NCBI RefSeq assembly: GCF_003589595.1
Contig: NW_020654810.1
Location: 11,487,661-11,551,660, forward strand
Direction: 5' to 3'
Length of the DNA stretch: 64,000 nt
Origin: Hyposmocoma kahamanoa
Taxonomy: Eukaryota > Arthropoda > Insecta > Lepidoptera > Cosmopterigidae
Below the pieces are notes generated by a model. The model made no database searches, was not told the origin of the DNA, and saw only the letters and a program-made list of their open reading frames with translations. Below, piece by piece: positions 9,348 through 21,300 of the stretch; the stretch's first letter is position 1; each line of letters begins with the position of its first letter. Both the position numbers and the translations under genes were made by a program.

Positions 9348-12300
9348 CTGTAAATTGATAATTGTATTGAGCATTACCTTTGTATAAAATACCAAATACT
9401 GGCAGTTTTCTTTTTGACGAACCATTCCACAAAGCCAAGCCATTAAGCCAGTCTAGTGATAAGTAATATAATAATAACGCACACACTCAACATTGCCCCG
9501 CACTAGGGAAACCTTGTGTCGCTATGAAATAAATGTAGGCCATACAAATATTTCTCCCGGCCCGGGAATCGAACCTGGGAGGTCCCAGACACAGAGGTCT
9601 GCGTGGCAGTCCGGCATGGTAACCGTTCGACCACGGAGGCAGTTGTGTGTGTGTGAAGTGCGATATTCCCAACGTTCATCTACACCTCATCTACACTACA
9701 GCCAGTATTAGATTAAGTTTCCTTTTAGATTCTTTACTAAACGGCAAGGCAAACTAGTGGAGTGGCCACGTTCACACAAGACCTTTGCATGAGCCAATTC
9801 AATGCTCGTGTATTGGGGGAAGGTATTGACCCGGAAAATTAGAAATCGTTCTAATTTTATGGATTGTCTTTATCACTGGTCTCTCATGACACTCCATAAT
9901 GAGTTGTCTCTATTTACACGACTCGCCACTAATGACTTGACTTAATGGATGGCTCGTCGATTGGCCCAGTGTAAACGGTTTTTTAGAAACAGAGAAAATA
10001 TATCTTAATAAAGAAGCACATACCTGCCTAAATAATTTCTGTTTTCTGGATATTTCCATGGTCACGGGTTGACAGATGACAGCTTTATGTTCAATTTACG
10101 TTGCCGCGTAACGAAATTGCACATGGCATAATAGACTCTATGTCACTAACGTACATACTAGATACGAGACGGTAGCTGCGGGAATTCCCAAGACAGTGCG
10201 AGAATACACCGATTTTTTTACTCGTGTCTTTTATACGTTACACAATCGATACAAAAATTCGCCCCATGTATGAGTGATAATGTAAATTAAGCCTTAAGAA
10301 CAGACACATTATAGGTCTTTCGCAGTAAACGACTACCTTCATCTCTATTCTAATTAGTGACAATCATTCAGTGAATAACCACGAATTTTAAAATCTATAA
10401 TTATCTAAATGTAGCTGCATTTTTTAAATTTTTTGTAAGGCTTAGTTTAACACACCAATAAAAAAATTATTAGCAACAAAATATTGTTTTATCATAATCA
10501 CATAACAAATTATCACATTATTATGAAAACAATTCATAAATACAGTCACCTGAAAAGTTGCAAATCGTCTAGATTTTTCCTTGACAACATTATACGTGGG
10601 CGCACTATGAGTTTCCGGAATGAATAAGAAAAAAATACTGTAAATGATCAGAAATGAATTTAATGTTTCTCAAAATATTATCCGTTAGCGTTAATGCACG
10701 TTTTCATACGAAACCATTGAACCAATTTTGAAAACATTTATGCCACTCCTCAGTGACAATCTCTGAAACATATTTTTCATACTCTTCGACAGCCTCTTCA
10801 GGTGATGAAATGCGTTGACCGCGTAACTGGTTCTTAATTTTTGGAAAAAAATAAAAGTCACAAGGTGCCAGGTCGGAACTGTACGCGGGATGGCTCATCA
10901 GGTCAACGTTGTTCACCTTCAAAAATTCATTTGTTTGTCTGGCTGTGTGAGAATTGTCATTATCGTGGTGCAAGATGATACGGCGTTTACGGTTATTTTT
11001 ACGGAGTTTGTCAATAACTTCTGGCAAACAAATGGTCGTGTACCAATCACTATTCACGGTACAATGATTCTCCAAAGCAATAGAAGCCACGTCTCCAGTT
11101 TTATTTAAAAATGAAGCAATCATCTGTTTAGAGGCACTTTGCACGCGCGCCACTTTGGTTAGTTTCGGCCCATATGCCCGATTGCTGCTTTGTTTTGGGA
11201 TTAACTAACGTAACTATAAATCCATGTTTCGTCACCTGTTACTATGTCCCACACCAAATTTGACGCCCCTTCGTTGAATCTGGTAAGCATGGCATTGCAC
11301 CAAATGACGCGATCCGTTTTTTGAGCCTCAGTCAAATTGAGCCACACCCAAATGTTTGTATAGTATTGATTGTATTTGACTCATGCCTATGCCTAAAGAT
11401 GCCCGAATCTCATGGTATGTCCATGTGATGCCTGTCTGTTTTGATCATACGACGCACAACATCGATGTTTTTGTTGTTCACAGCAGTGGACGGGCGACCA
11501 TCACGAAATTCGTCACTGAGATTCACACGACCGCATTTGAATTCTGCAAACCAGCTATAAATAGTCGTCTTGCATGGTGCTTCATCGTCAAAAGCAGTTT
11601 AAAGCCAAGCAAAGCTCCGCTGGGCTGTTAAATTACACTTAAAGTCGTAGAAAATCATACTACTAAAATTTTCACGAGTTAAGTCCATGGTGATGTAGAC
11701 AACCAATTTCTAAAATGACGCCATAATGTAAAAACAAGTGACAGTCAGATGAAACAAACAAATTGTATTGTACAGCCAAAGAGTTCCATTTCAAATGTTG
11801 TAATTACTTTTTAAATATTGTTTATGTAAGTCGCCAGTTCCGGAAACTTATAGTGCGCCCTATGTACGACTTTTTAACGTTTATTTTACCGGTATTTGCT
11901 TTTCTATAATTAAAATTTTAAAAAACCCTTTGGAAGGTACATTCTTAAGGTATACTTAAGTACTCAGTTAAATATAGGAAATGAAACTGTTTTTCCGGAT
12001 TTAAATCGCGTAGGTATATTTGTTTTTTCAAACAAACCGACGTTTCGGGCTCTTTACAGGTCCCATGCTCACGGTTGACACTGAGTACTCAGTTAAAGTT
12101 CGAAGCTGCTTAAAATTATTATAGAAATTGATTATTTTTACTTACTCTTCACAGTTATCCAATTGCCGCCTATTTTAGAGAACCCTAAATGAATAGATCC
12201 CGAAGTGATTTCTTCCTTCTCGGTTATATTGGCCATTTCCACAAAGAAATCTGATTCAGCTTGACTATCTATTATTGCTAGGTAGGATTCTTCAAGCTGG

Positions 12301-15300
12301 CAAAAGTTGAAAGCGTCGATCCAACGCGCTGTGTTTAGGTGGAATTTGTAGCAACCACCTAGGGTGCCATTATACTTGTAATCTGAAATGGATTTGTTAT
12401 GTACGTAAATACAAGTAGTAAAGTTATAGTTATAGTGGTGTTCAGAGCACAGGGGATTTCCTAATTTGAGACCACGATTGGTATGGTTGTCTGTAATATT
12501 CATTTATACGAGTATATTGAACACAAATTACCCTTTAATGGACATATGAACAGTCAGTTAGAGGAAGTAAACATCCTACAGCTCTATTTTTATGATGGTA
12601 CAGTATAGGTATATTTTGGAACTGTTCAATAATTGAATAGTTTTTGGACATATTTCAGGGAAAAATAATACAACTAGGTGAGTTTGTCATTTGATCAGAA
12701 CCTTAATTTATTGCCCTATAGCACTATTAAGTAATCTGTGCCTATCGCTACTATAGGTAAGTTTAACCATACAAAGTTTCAATAACAACTTTGTATACAT
12801 TACGGGTAAAACTGGGTAAAACCCACGCTCTTGTCCTAGTACCTCCTACATACCAAACGTAGATTAAAGAATAAGTATGTAGGTTACTAAAACTGTCTCT
12901 GTGTGTTGAAATAAGTTCACGTTCTTCGTTTCCACTAGTACCACTGCCAAGTACCACTGGTAGTGGGCTTTTTGCTCACACTAGTACCATCTTCCAAAAT
13001 GATGATTCAAAGTACCTACCTAAGACAACGGCTTACGCAAAAAATTGCGATCCTCTGATAACATGCGACCAAATGCATGTTATTTAGCTATCATCTTTTT
13101 AAAGGCCGGATTATAATAGGTTGTTTATCGTAGGACAATTGTGATACGTGTTATTAAATGTTTTATATAAATATTATATTTATATTATATATTGTATTTA
13201 ATATTATATTTATACTATCTTAAATAGGTAGTTCGACATGTTGTCTATTATCTGAAAATATTATCATATATTTCGAACCATTCTCAAAAAGTTAATTATA
13301 ATTTTACAATAATTAACCAGGTGATGCTTCATAAAGCTTCATTACGATTTGTTTACATTATTTATTACCTAAACTTTTGCAATATAATGCAATGTTGATA
13401 CGATAACTATGTCCCCGAGGCGTGAGCCACCTTCACCCTACCTGCGTACAAAATGCATCTTCACGCCTCGTTTGAAGAACTCCCATATAGTAAGGGGAGG
13501 GAATATGTACACTGGAAGGGAGTTCAATTTGTTGACCGTACGATAGTGCCTAGTCGAGATACAACCGTCCCGAGCAGACTTCATTATTAAATGAAATGAG
13601 TATTTTCACTTTTGTAAATAACAAACCAGTCGGTTGGTAGATAAATTTGAAATATTATCGTTTTCGGATATTACCAGTTCAAAATTTTATGTTAAAGTAT
13701 ATCAAAAACATATTATTTATTTGTCAATTTACCGTTTTCTGACAGTGATAGAAATTATACATTTTTAATAATACCAAGTGACGAGACAAACAAGTCGTGC
13801 AGCGATAAGTCTCACGGGTCTCCCACGTGATTGCGAACGCCGATTACGCGAATGACGATGGTGCGAAGACGTTTGCGCGAAAGCTAGAATGCGCGATGTT
13901 TCATTTGCGCGAATGACGATAGCACGAAGACAGATTCGACAGATCGAAAGTTTTGTTGAAATAATTATTAATTGAAATAAAACTGTTACAAATTGTCACG
14001 TTCCCTTCCTATGTAAATGAAGGGACAAGAAGCCCAGACTATTGAAATATCAACTAAAACTTGCGAGCAGCAAATGAACCATTGTAGGGTTAACCATTCG
14101 GCATTCCAGCTTCCGCAAATTTGTCTTCGTGTATCGTCATTTGCGCAAATAAACTAACACGCTTTTAAGCTTTCGCGCTTTTAAACATTCACGCAACTGA
14201 CCATTCGTGAAAATAAGACGTCGCGCATTATAGCTTTCGCGCAACCGTCTACGCACACGGTACGGTACGGCAGTGAACCTTGAAATGACTAATATATAAC
14301 TTATACTTTAAGCATATCACATTATAGTTAAAATTTCAATGATAATCGTAGTTACGACACATTGCGGTAGACATAAGGATACCGAGCCGGCAGCCGCTGG
14401 AACGCCTCGGCAACCTTCGAGATGCTTCGATGATTTGCGCTTGCATACAGGGATACCGAAGGATCCCTTTCCATACCGTCCCGCCAATGGGCTCCGGGCC
14501 TAACCGGGACGTATTATGCTCACATTAGGCACTCCCAGATGGCCGAAATAGGGCCGGTTGCAGTATTTCCCTGGACGACCTCTTTCATAAGAAGCTCAAC
14601 GGCTACTAAAATTATAGCAATTAGAAATCAATTAGCGGTAGATAACTACCGCCCATGAGAGAATTCGAAAAGTTGTGGTGGCAAAACCTTTCATCTATTG
14701 AAAATATTTTATTCAGAACTTATTACCAATGATTCACTTAACACTATAATATTATAGTCATAATTTGCAATCGCATTAATGCTCTTGAATATCAATTACT
14801 TGGGCTCATTAGTTAACGAATACTACGTGCTTTCACGAGTTCATGTGAAATTTAATTCGAAAGACGTTATCGTGACCATCTAATGAAACATGGTTGTTTA
14901 TTAGATCATGTTCATGATTTTATATGGTGGTTTTTGAGAGTTTTGGATGATTCCAGATATAATCATTCTTGATAAACCCTTATGTTTATCATTTACCTCA
15001 ATGTTATTTATGCTGGACAATGTGCATTTCTTTTATTTTCCTAGTTTTTAGAATACTACCTTTAACTATGCGTTAATTATGAAAATAAATGCTAAAAATT
15101 TGTATTTGTGACATTTACCATTTGTCGTTAAAACTTATCGTTACCGAAATAAAAAAATACGAATCGAATACGAAGTAGTCGAAAAAAAAAACTCCAAGTG
15201 ACATGACTTTTGTTTCAGGGTTATCAATATCAATTTCTAATTGGTTCTAACATAAAAATATGAAAAACCTTTACTTAAGTGTGAACCTCTTAGGCTCAGC

Positions 15301-18300
15301 GGTTTGCGATGTGGGGGTCCGGGATTCGATTGTCGGTAGGATCAATTTGGGAAACGAACTTTTCCAATTGGTTTGGTATGGGTGTTGTGGGATGTGCCTC
15401 AGAGTAAATAACGTTGCTCTGGTACTCATTGTACTGGGAATTCCCTAGTTTGATACCAGGCAGTTGGTGTGGCTGGCTGGCACATATTTTTTTATTGTGT
15501 ATTGAGATTTTCCGAAATTTCTTGGTACCAGTTCGAAATCTCTACACAGTACCGGTGTACTGCAATGCTTTTTGAATACGGAACCATAAAAATTGATTTA
15601 ATTTTTGGTCATAATTACTTAGATCGTAGTTTTATGATGGAAAACAAGCGTACAGGATCAAGAGAACGTCAAGCTTTTAGCAAGGTTAAAAAAGTGTATC
15701 GCCACTGTGTATAACCGCTCTTAGAATCACGGTTGCTTTTTATTGTATACACATTCTGTAATTATGAAGGCTTTGGAATAAAATCACGTACGAAACGCAA
15801 CACATACTTACCTAAATTATATGCATCGCAATCTTGGTTCCATTGCAACGAATCGAAGGGTTTTTTACATATAAAAGGAAAAGTTTTACTGCAGTGGGCA
15901 ACAGTGCCCGTTTGATAGTAGGTACTTATCGTGGCACACTTCGCTGTCCCATCCGCTCTGGAGGAATCCTCAATAATTATGAAGTTGTACACCTCCGATA
16001 GGAGGCGTCCTGAAATAATAGAACATAAAAATCTGTTATTTCATGTATTATATGAATATACTTAAAATTATTATTACTTAAAATATATTTAAAATTGTGC
16101 AACTGTATAGAAATACATAATCTTCCATCTAGCGAGAACGAGAACCTCCTCCACCTTGCAGGTAAAATAGCTCAGGAACTCAACCAAGGACCCGAGGATG
16201 TTAAACAAGCCAAACGTTTGCCAGGTAGAAACGAACGCCCGGGACCAGTACAGATTGAGCTCATCACTGAAGAAAAACAAACATCGTGGTTGACTGCAAC
16301 TAAAACCCGGAAATCAAAGATCACCATTTCCAAAATTCTTCCCTTACCCCCAACCTCTAAAGCTAATGAGTTCATCTCTGTATGTGAAGCCCTGACGCCT
16401 TACAACAAACATTTACTTTGGTCTGCCAAACAAGCACTTAAGGAAACTCATAGATACATTTGGATTAAAAAAGGAGTACTTCGTGTTAGAAAAGAGGGGG
16501 AAAACCAAAAACCCTGCATTATTCGCTCAGTTGAAGACGTAGAAAAAATAAAAACAAATAACTCTTAAAAAAGTTAGCCAACAGTAAGTTTAGTTAGATA
16601 CTAGTTATCCAACAGTAAGCTTAGTTAAAAATACCTATTTTTAATAATACACATTATGAATATCTCTTTAGATGATATAACAGAAGTTTCTAACTGTGTA
16701 AATATAAAAGACTTTTTAGACAATATTCCTAATAACGTAATATTTTTATGTATTCATATGAACATCAGATCTATGATCAAAAACTTTTCTACGCTTGAAC
16801 AATGTATCTACTCTTCATCACGAACTGTTGATGTAATAATGTTAACTGAGGTAAATGTATCTGATACCATTAGTAGTATTTACCAAATAAGGGGATATAA
16901 CATGTACACTAAATTGCGGAAAAATAGTAAAGGTGGTGGTGTTATAATTTATGTAAACAATATTCACAACTTTCAAGATAGCAAATTTAACACACAGCAC
17001 TGCGAAAACTTAATAGGACAAATAACTACACCCTTAAACTACACTGCATTTCTGTGCTGTTTGTATCGCCCTCCAAAAACTAGTAAATACTTATTTACTA
17101 AAGAAGTAGAAGCACTCGTAAGTAAAATAGACTGCCAACGAGACTTGTATCTTCTGGGTGACATTAACATTGACCTGAGTAATAATTGTCCTATAAAGCA
17201 TGCATATAACACTTCCATGTACAACTGCGGGCTAGTTTGCGGGATCACTGAGTACACACGCATAGAACTTAGAAAAAATAAACTCTGCAAATCTTGTATT
17301 GATCATATCTACGCACGATCCCACTCACTAGACCTGTACACGGCGGCACTCGGAACTGTACTAGCCGACCGACCATAGAACCATTGTTGTCGCTGGCGTT
17401 GGTTCACTGCCTTGTCCGGCGAGTAGTAACACACTGGATGATTTTAGATACATTACTAAATTTGACAATAAAATGCTTGTTAAAATGTTAAATGAAATCG
17501 ACTGGCAACCTGTAAAACAACTGATATGCCCCTTTAAAATATATAAAATAATTGTGGAAAATATACAAAAGTGCCATGAAAAGGCTGCAATAAGAATAAA
17601 ATTATCTACAAATAAAAATCGTATAAATAATAAATGGATTTCCAACAAAATTCTTAAAGCTTGTGAACATAGGGATAAATTATTTACAAAATGGATTGCA
17701 GACCCTACAAATAAAATATTAAAACAAAAGTACAATTCTTCTAGAAACTATGCCAATAAAATAATAAATAAATCTAAAAATAAAAAGTTACGGAACGATA
17801 TTTACATAAATAAAAATAATCCTAGGGCGTTGTGGAAAATTCTCAATGAAATTACTGGTAGGGCCAAGACCTTGGCTGATACTATTATATTAAACGCCTT
17901 GTTAAAGGGAGACACAACTACTGCTGATATTGCGAATGCATTCGTTCAAAAATTCACTAATAGCGTTAAAACCATTGTCCCAAGATGTGATACGAAACTA
18001 CTCGACAAATATAAATATGTATCTACAGTTAATGTGTCTTGTAAATTTCAGCAGGCAACAGCTAGTACTGTTCTTAAAGAAATAAAGTCACTGAAAAGTT
18101 TTAAAGCTCCGGGTATAGATAACATCAGGGCAAGTGACTTAAAAATTATGGGTCCTAAAATAGCGGAAGCTATAGCTAGGTTGATTAATACATCTATCAA
18201 GGAAGGTAAGTATCCACAAGACCTTAAAATGGGGATAGTGAGGCCAATATATAAAAAGGGTAGACAAAATTGTTATGATAACTACCGCCCAATAACAATA

Positions 18301-21300
18301 CTTCCTACCATTGATAAGATAGTTGAAAAAGCTATTTCAAAACAGATACACTCATTTTTTAAAACGAATAACGTAATTACAGACAAACAGTATGGATTCC
18401 AGCCTGGCAAAAGTGCTACACAGCTTCTCTCAAAATTTACTAATGTTGTCTATGAGCATCTAAATAATAAAGAACATGTTCTAGTAGTGTTTATTGACTA
18501 CAGTAAAGCTTTTGACACTTTGAAACATGACACTCTCATTGAAAAACTTAATGAATGCGGTATACAGGGTCCACTAAATAGCTGGTGTCAAGATTACTTA
18601 AATGAAAGGTCGCATGTTGTCAAAATAGGGGAAGTTTTAAGTGAAAAGATGATGATCTCTGACGGCACAGCGCAGGGATCCGTCCTGGGACCGCTGCACT
18701 TTATTGCTTATGTTAACGACCTAGCCAATCTAATTAAATACTGTGAGATCTACCAGTTCGCTGACGATACATGCCTTATAGCATCTAACAAGGACATAAA
18801 CGTAGCATTAAAGCATTTACAATTGGACTTTACATTATTGATGAAGTGGTCCCATGATGCTGGTCTTGCACTTAATGCTCACAAGACCAAATTAATGTAC
18901 ATTAGCTCTAGCCAAAACAGAACACCCCATAACTTAAAACTGATTGCACATAATCACACATGTCTGCATGCAAATCTGCACAACTGTACCTGTGTGCCTG
19001 TTGAAGTAGTCAATACACAAAGATACCTCGGGCTTTTAATTGATAATAGACTAAAGTGGAAATATCATATTAACTATGTGTGCGATAAACTACGCGCTAT
19101 ATTAGCAAAATTCGCCGTAGTCAAAAACAAAATTCCATTTTCAACCCTCCTGAACTTGTATAAGGCTTTAGGTGAAACAATAATATATTATGGACTTAGT
19201 AGTTATGGTAGAACCTGTAAATCACACCTTGATCCAATATATAGGCTACAATTGAGAATACTCAAAACAATTACACCTACAAAAATTAAAACTAAATATC
19301 AAGATGACTACCGGAAATTATTTACCCATTGTAAAATTATACCTATACACGATCAGGTCAAGTATATTCTTCTCGTGGAAAACTTCTTCGACCTAACTTT
19401 ACAAAACGTTTTTATACCTGAAAGATATACTCGAAGCGCGTCAAAAATAAGATTAATAAAACCGAATTATAACAACGTATACGGAAAACAATCACTACAA
19501 TTTCAAATACCAACATTAATTAATGAATTGCCTGAACAACTTAGAAGTGAAATAACGAAAGCTAACATTAAACGTAAATTAAAACAATATTTTACATTAG
19601 AATACTAAATCAATTGATAAGTTTGAAATATTAAATTAAAATACTAGTGTAAAAAATCCATCCGTGTATTACGGCCCCATGGACACATTTACTATCATGC
19701 ACTGTGAAGCTGATGAGTTTCATGCTTACCCACAATTTTCTTTTATTTGTTAATTGTATTCTATTTAGTACTAGTAACATTCCATTTTTATTTATACATT
19801 TGTTTACAAGTAATTCTTTGTTAAGTATGTTTACATTTAGTTAATATATAATTGTTAATTTGTAAAGCCTAGACGGTGAACACCGGTGTACGGACAAACC
19901 TAAATTGGTTTTTGCTACACCGTTAAAGTTAAGTTTTTATTTGTATTTACTTTTAATTAATAATAAATAAAAAAAAAACAGAAATATATGTTAGCTTAAG
20001 CGCTCTGCACAATATGTCACATATTCGTAGTGTTGGGTAATTTCCCGAAAAAATTCACATAGAAGAAATTCGAAGACTTATATCATGTTCTACGTTTATA
20101 TATCTTTTGAAGTTTTTTTTAGCAAGAATTACAAAATAAAATTGTGTAAATATTGCTGAATGTCAGTTTGCAAACCTTGTTGGATTTATTTTTTCAAGTT
20201 CTCTTGGGAGTCACCACACTTATAAACGCAGAATTGCATTAAGTCGATCAGAAAAAGTTTTATGGCCATGAATGTGAGAGGGAAAAGACGTTATGCGATT
20301 CGCATCGGTTCGTACGAACGCAACTCGATCTAGGTCAGCAACGAATCTACTCGCGTACTTCCTACGAATTTCATGGGACTCTTGATCCGCCAACGTAGCC
20401 GCTACTATACCTGGTGTAGAAAGATCTTGCCCGACCTGGGCAACAAAGTCGGAGGCCCACACAGGACACTCCTCCAGCGTGTGCTGGGCGGAATCCTGGT
20501 CCCTCACACATTCAAATACTCACGGAAGCATCCATGTCCGGTGCCCGGAACGGACGTTGGGCAGGATCGCGCTGATGGCGCGCTGGCGCGAGATCCTCGG
20601 CTGTTCCCGCCTCTCGCGCCACTTCTCGAGCGCGCGTCGGTGCTCCTGCGACCGCATTTACGGTGGCGCAGCTTCCCCCGCCTGGCGGAGGCGCGCGTAA
20701 ATACGCGCGTCCATCACCGCCAGGATGTCCAGCGGGGGAAACCGCGCCGGGACAGTCGCCGCGTCAAAGGATACGGTGCGGTATCCTCGTGCTATCCTTA
20801 TGGCCATGCGGCGCTGCACGCCATTGAGCATGACTCTGTAGTGCCTGACGCCCGTCAGTCAATGTGACTAGATGGGCGACCCATACGGACCACGGATTGC
20901 ACCACCCCAAAAAGGGTGTGAAATTGTACTAAGTTAGTGAGTTGGTGCATAAGAAGTGCATAAAAGAAAACAATTGGCAAGTACCTTACGCCGAATGGCA
21001 AATCCTTTCACTAGTGATAAAAACAACGCCGTATAACACCCAGTTGCCCGTCAGACCTAAAATCCTACTGTGTCAATGTTTGCTTATGTGCAATGTGTTC
21101 CAAGTAAACCCTATCATAAACCATCAAGGACGTACATTAGATCTTGTACTGTCATCTACACTCCATGCTTTAGTTACAGAAAGCAATACTTTGTCGCATC
21201 AGGATCAATATCACCCTCCACTTGAAATTATGGTTTCTAATAACTAAAAAAAAAAGAAAATGAAACCTAATTTCAATTTGCATTTTACTTTCGACAAAGG

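Larger units (their letters stand above)
16083..19978 (+). mobile_element. Nearly complete non-LTR retrotransposon (CR1/Jockey-type LINE)
   Basis: The 3.9 kb insert carries the C-terminal part of ORF1, a full-length ORF2 with one frameshift, a ~370 bp 3' UTR and a poly-A run (19969-19978). The 5' end is truncated inside ORF1. AAATATAT occurs near both borders and may be a short target duplication. It lies antisense in intron 1 of lectin A. Its intact RT frame marks it as the youngest LINE in the window. Confidence 0.9.

Noticed and set aside
9493..9711. Open frames across the SINE at 9487-9642
   Set aside because: They read through the tRNA-derived SINE on either strand and have no protein meaning.
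10890..11631. Plus-strand frames over the mariner
   Set aside because: They are shadows of the minus-strand transposase relic.
11973..12083. Hammerhead ribozyme in family G repeats
   Set aside because: The minus strand has a CCCGAAAC segment after a short GGG/CCC hairpin. The required CUGANGA core is not present (GTGAGCA stands there), so no ribozyme call is made.
12383..12503. Upstream extension of the frame around lectin A exon 3
   Set aside because: The CCATTTCAG acceptor and alignment with lectin B place the exon start at 12382. The sequence before it is intron.
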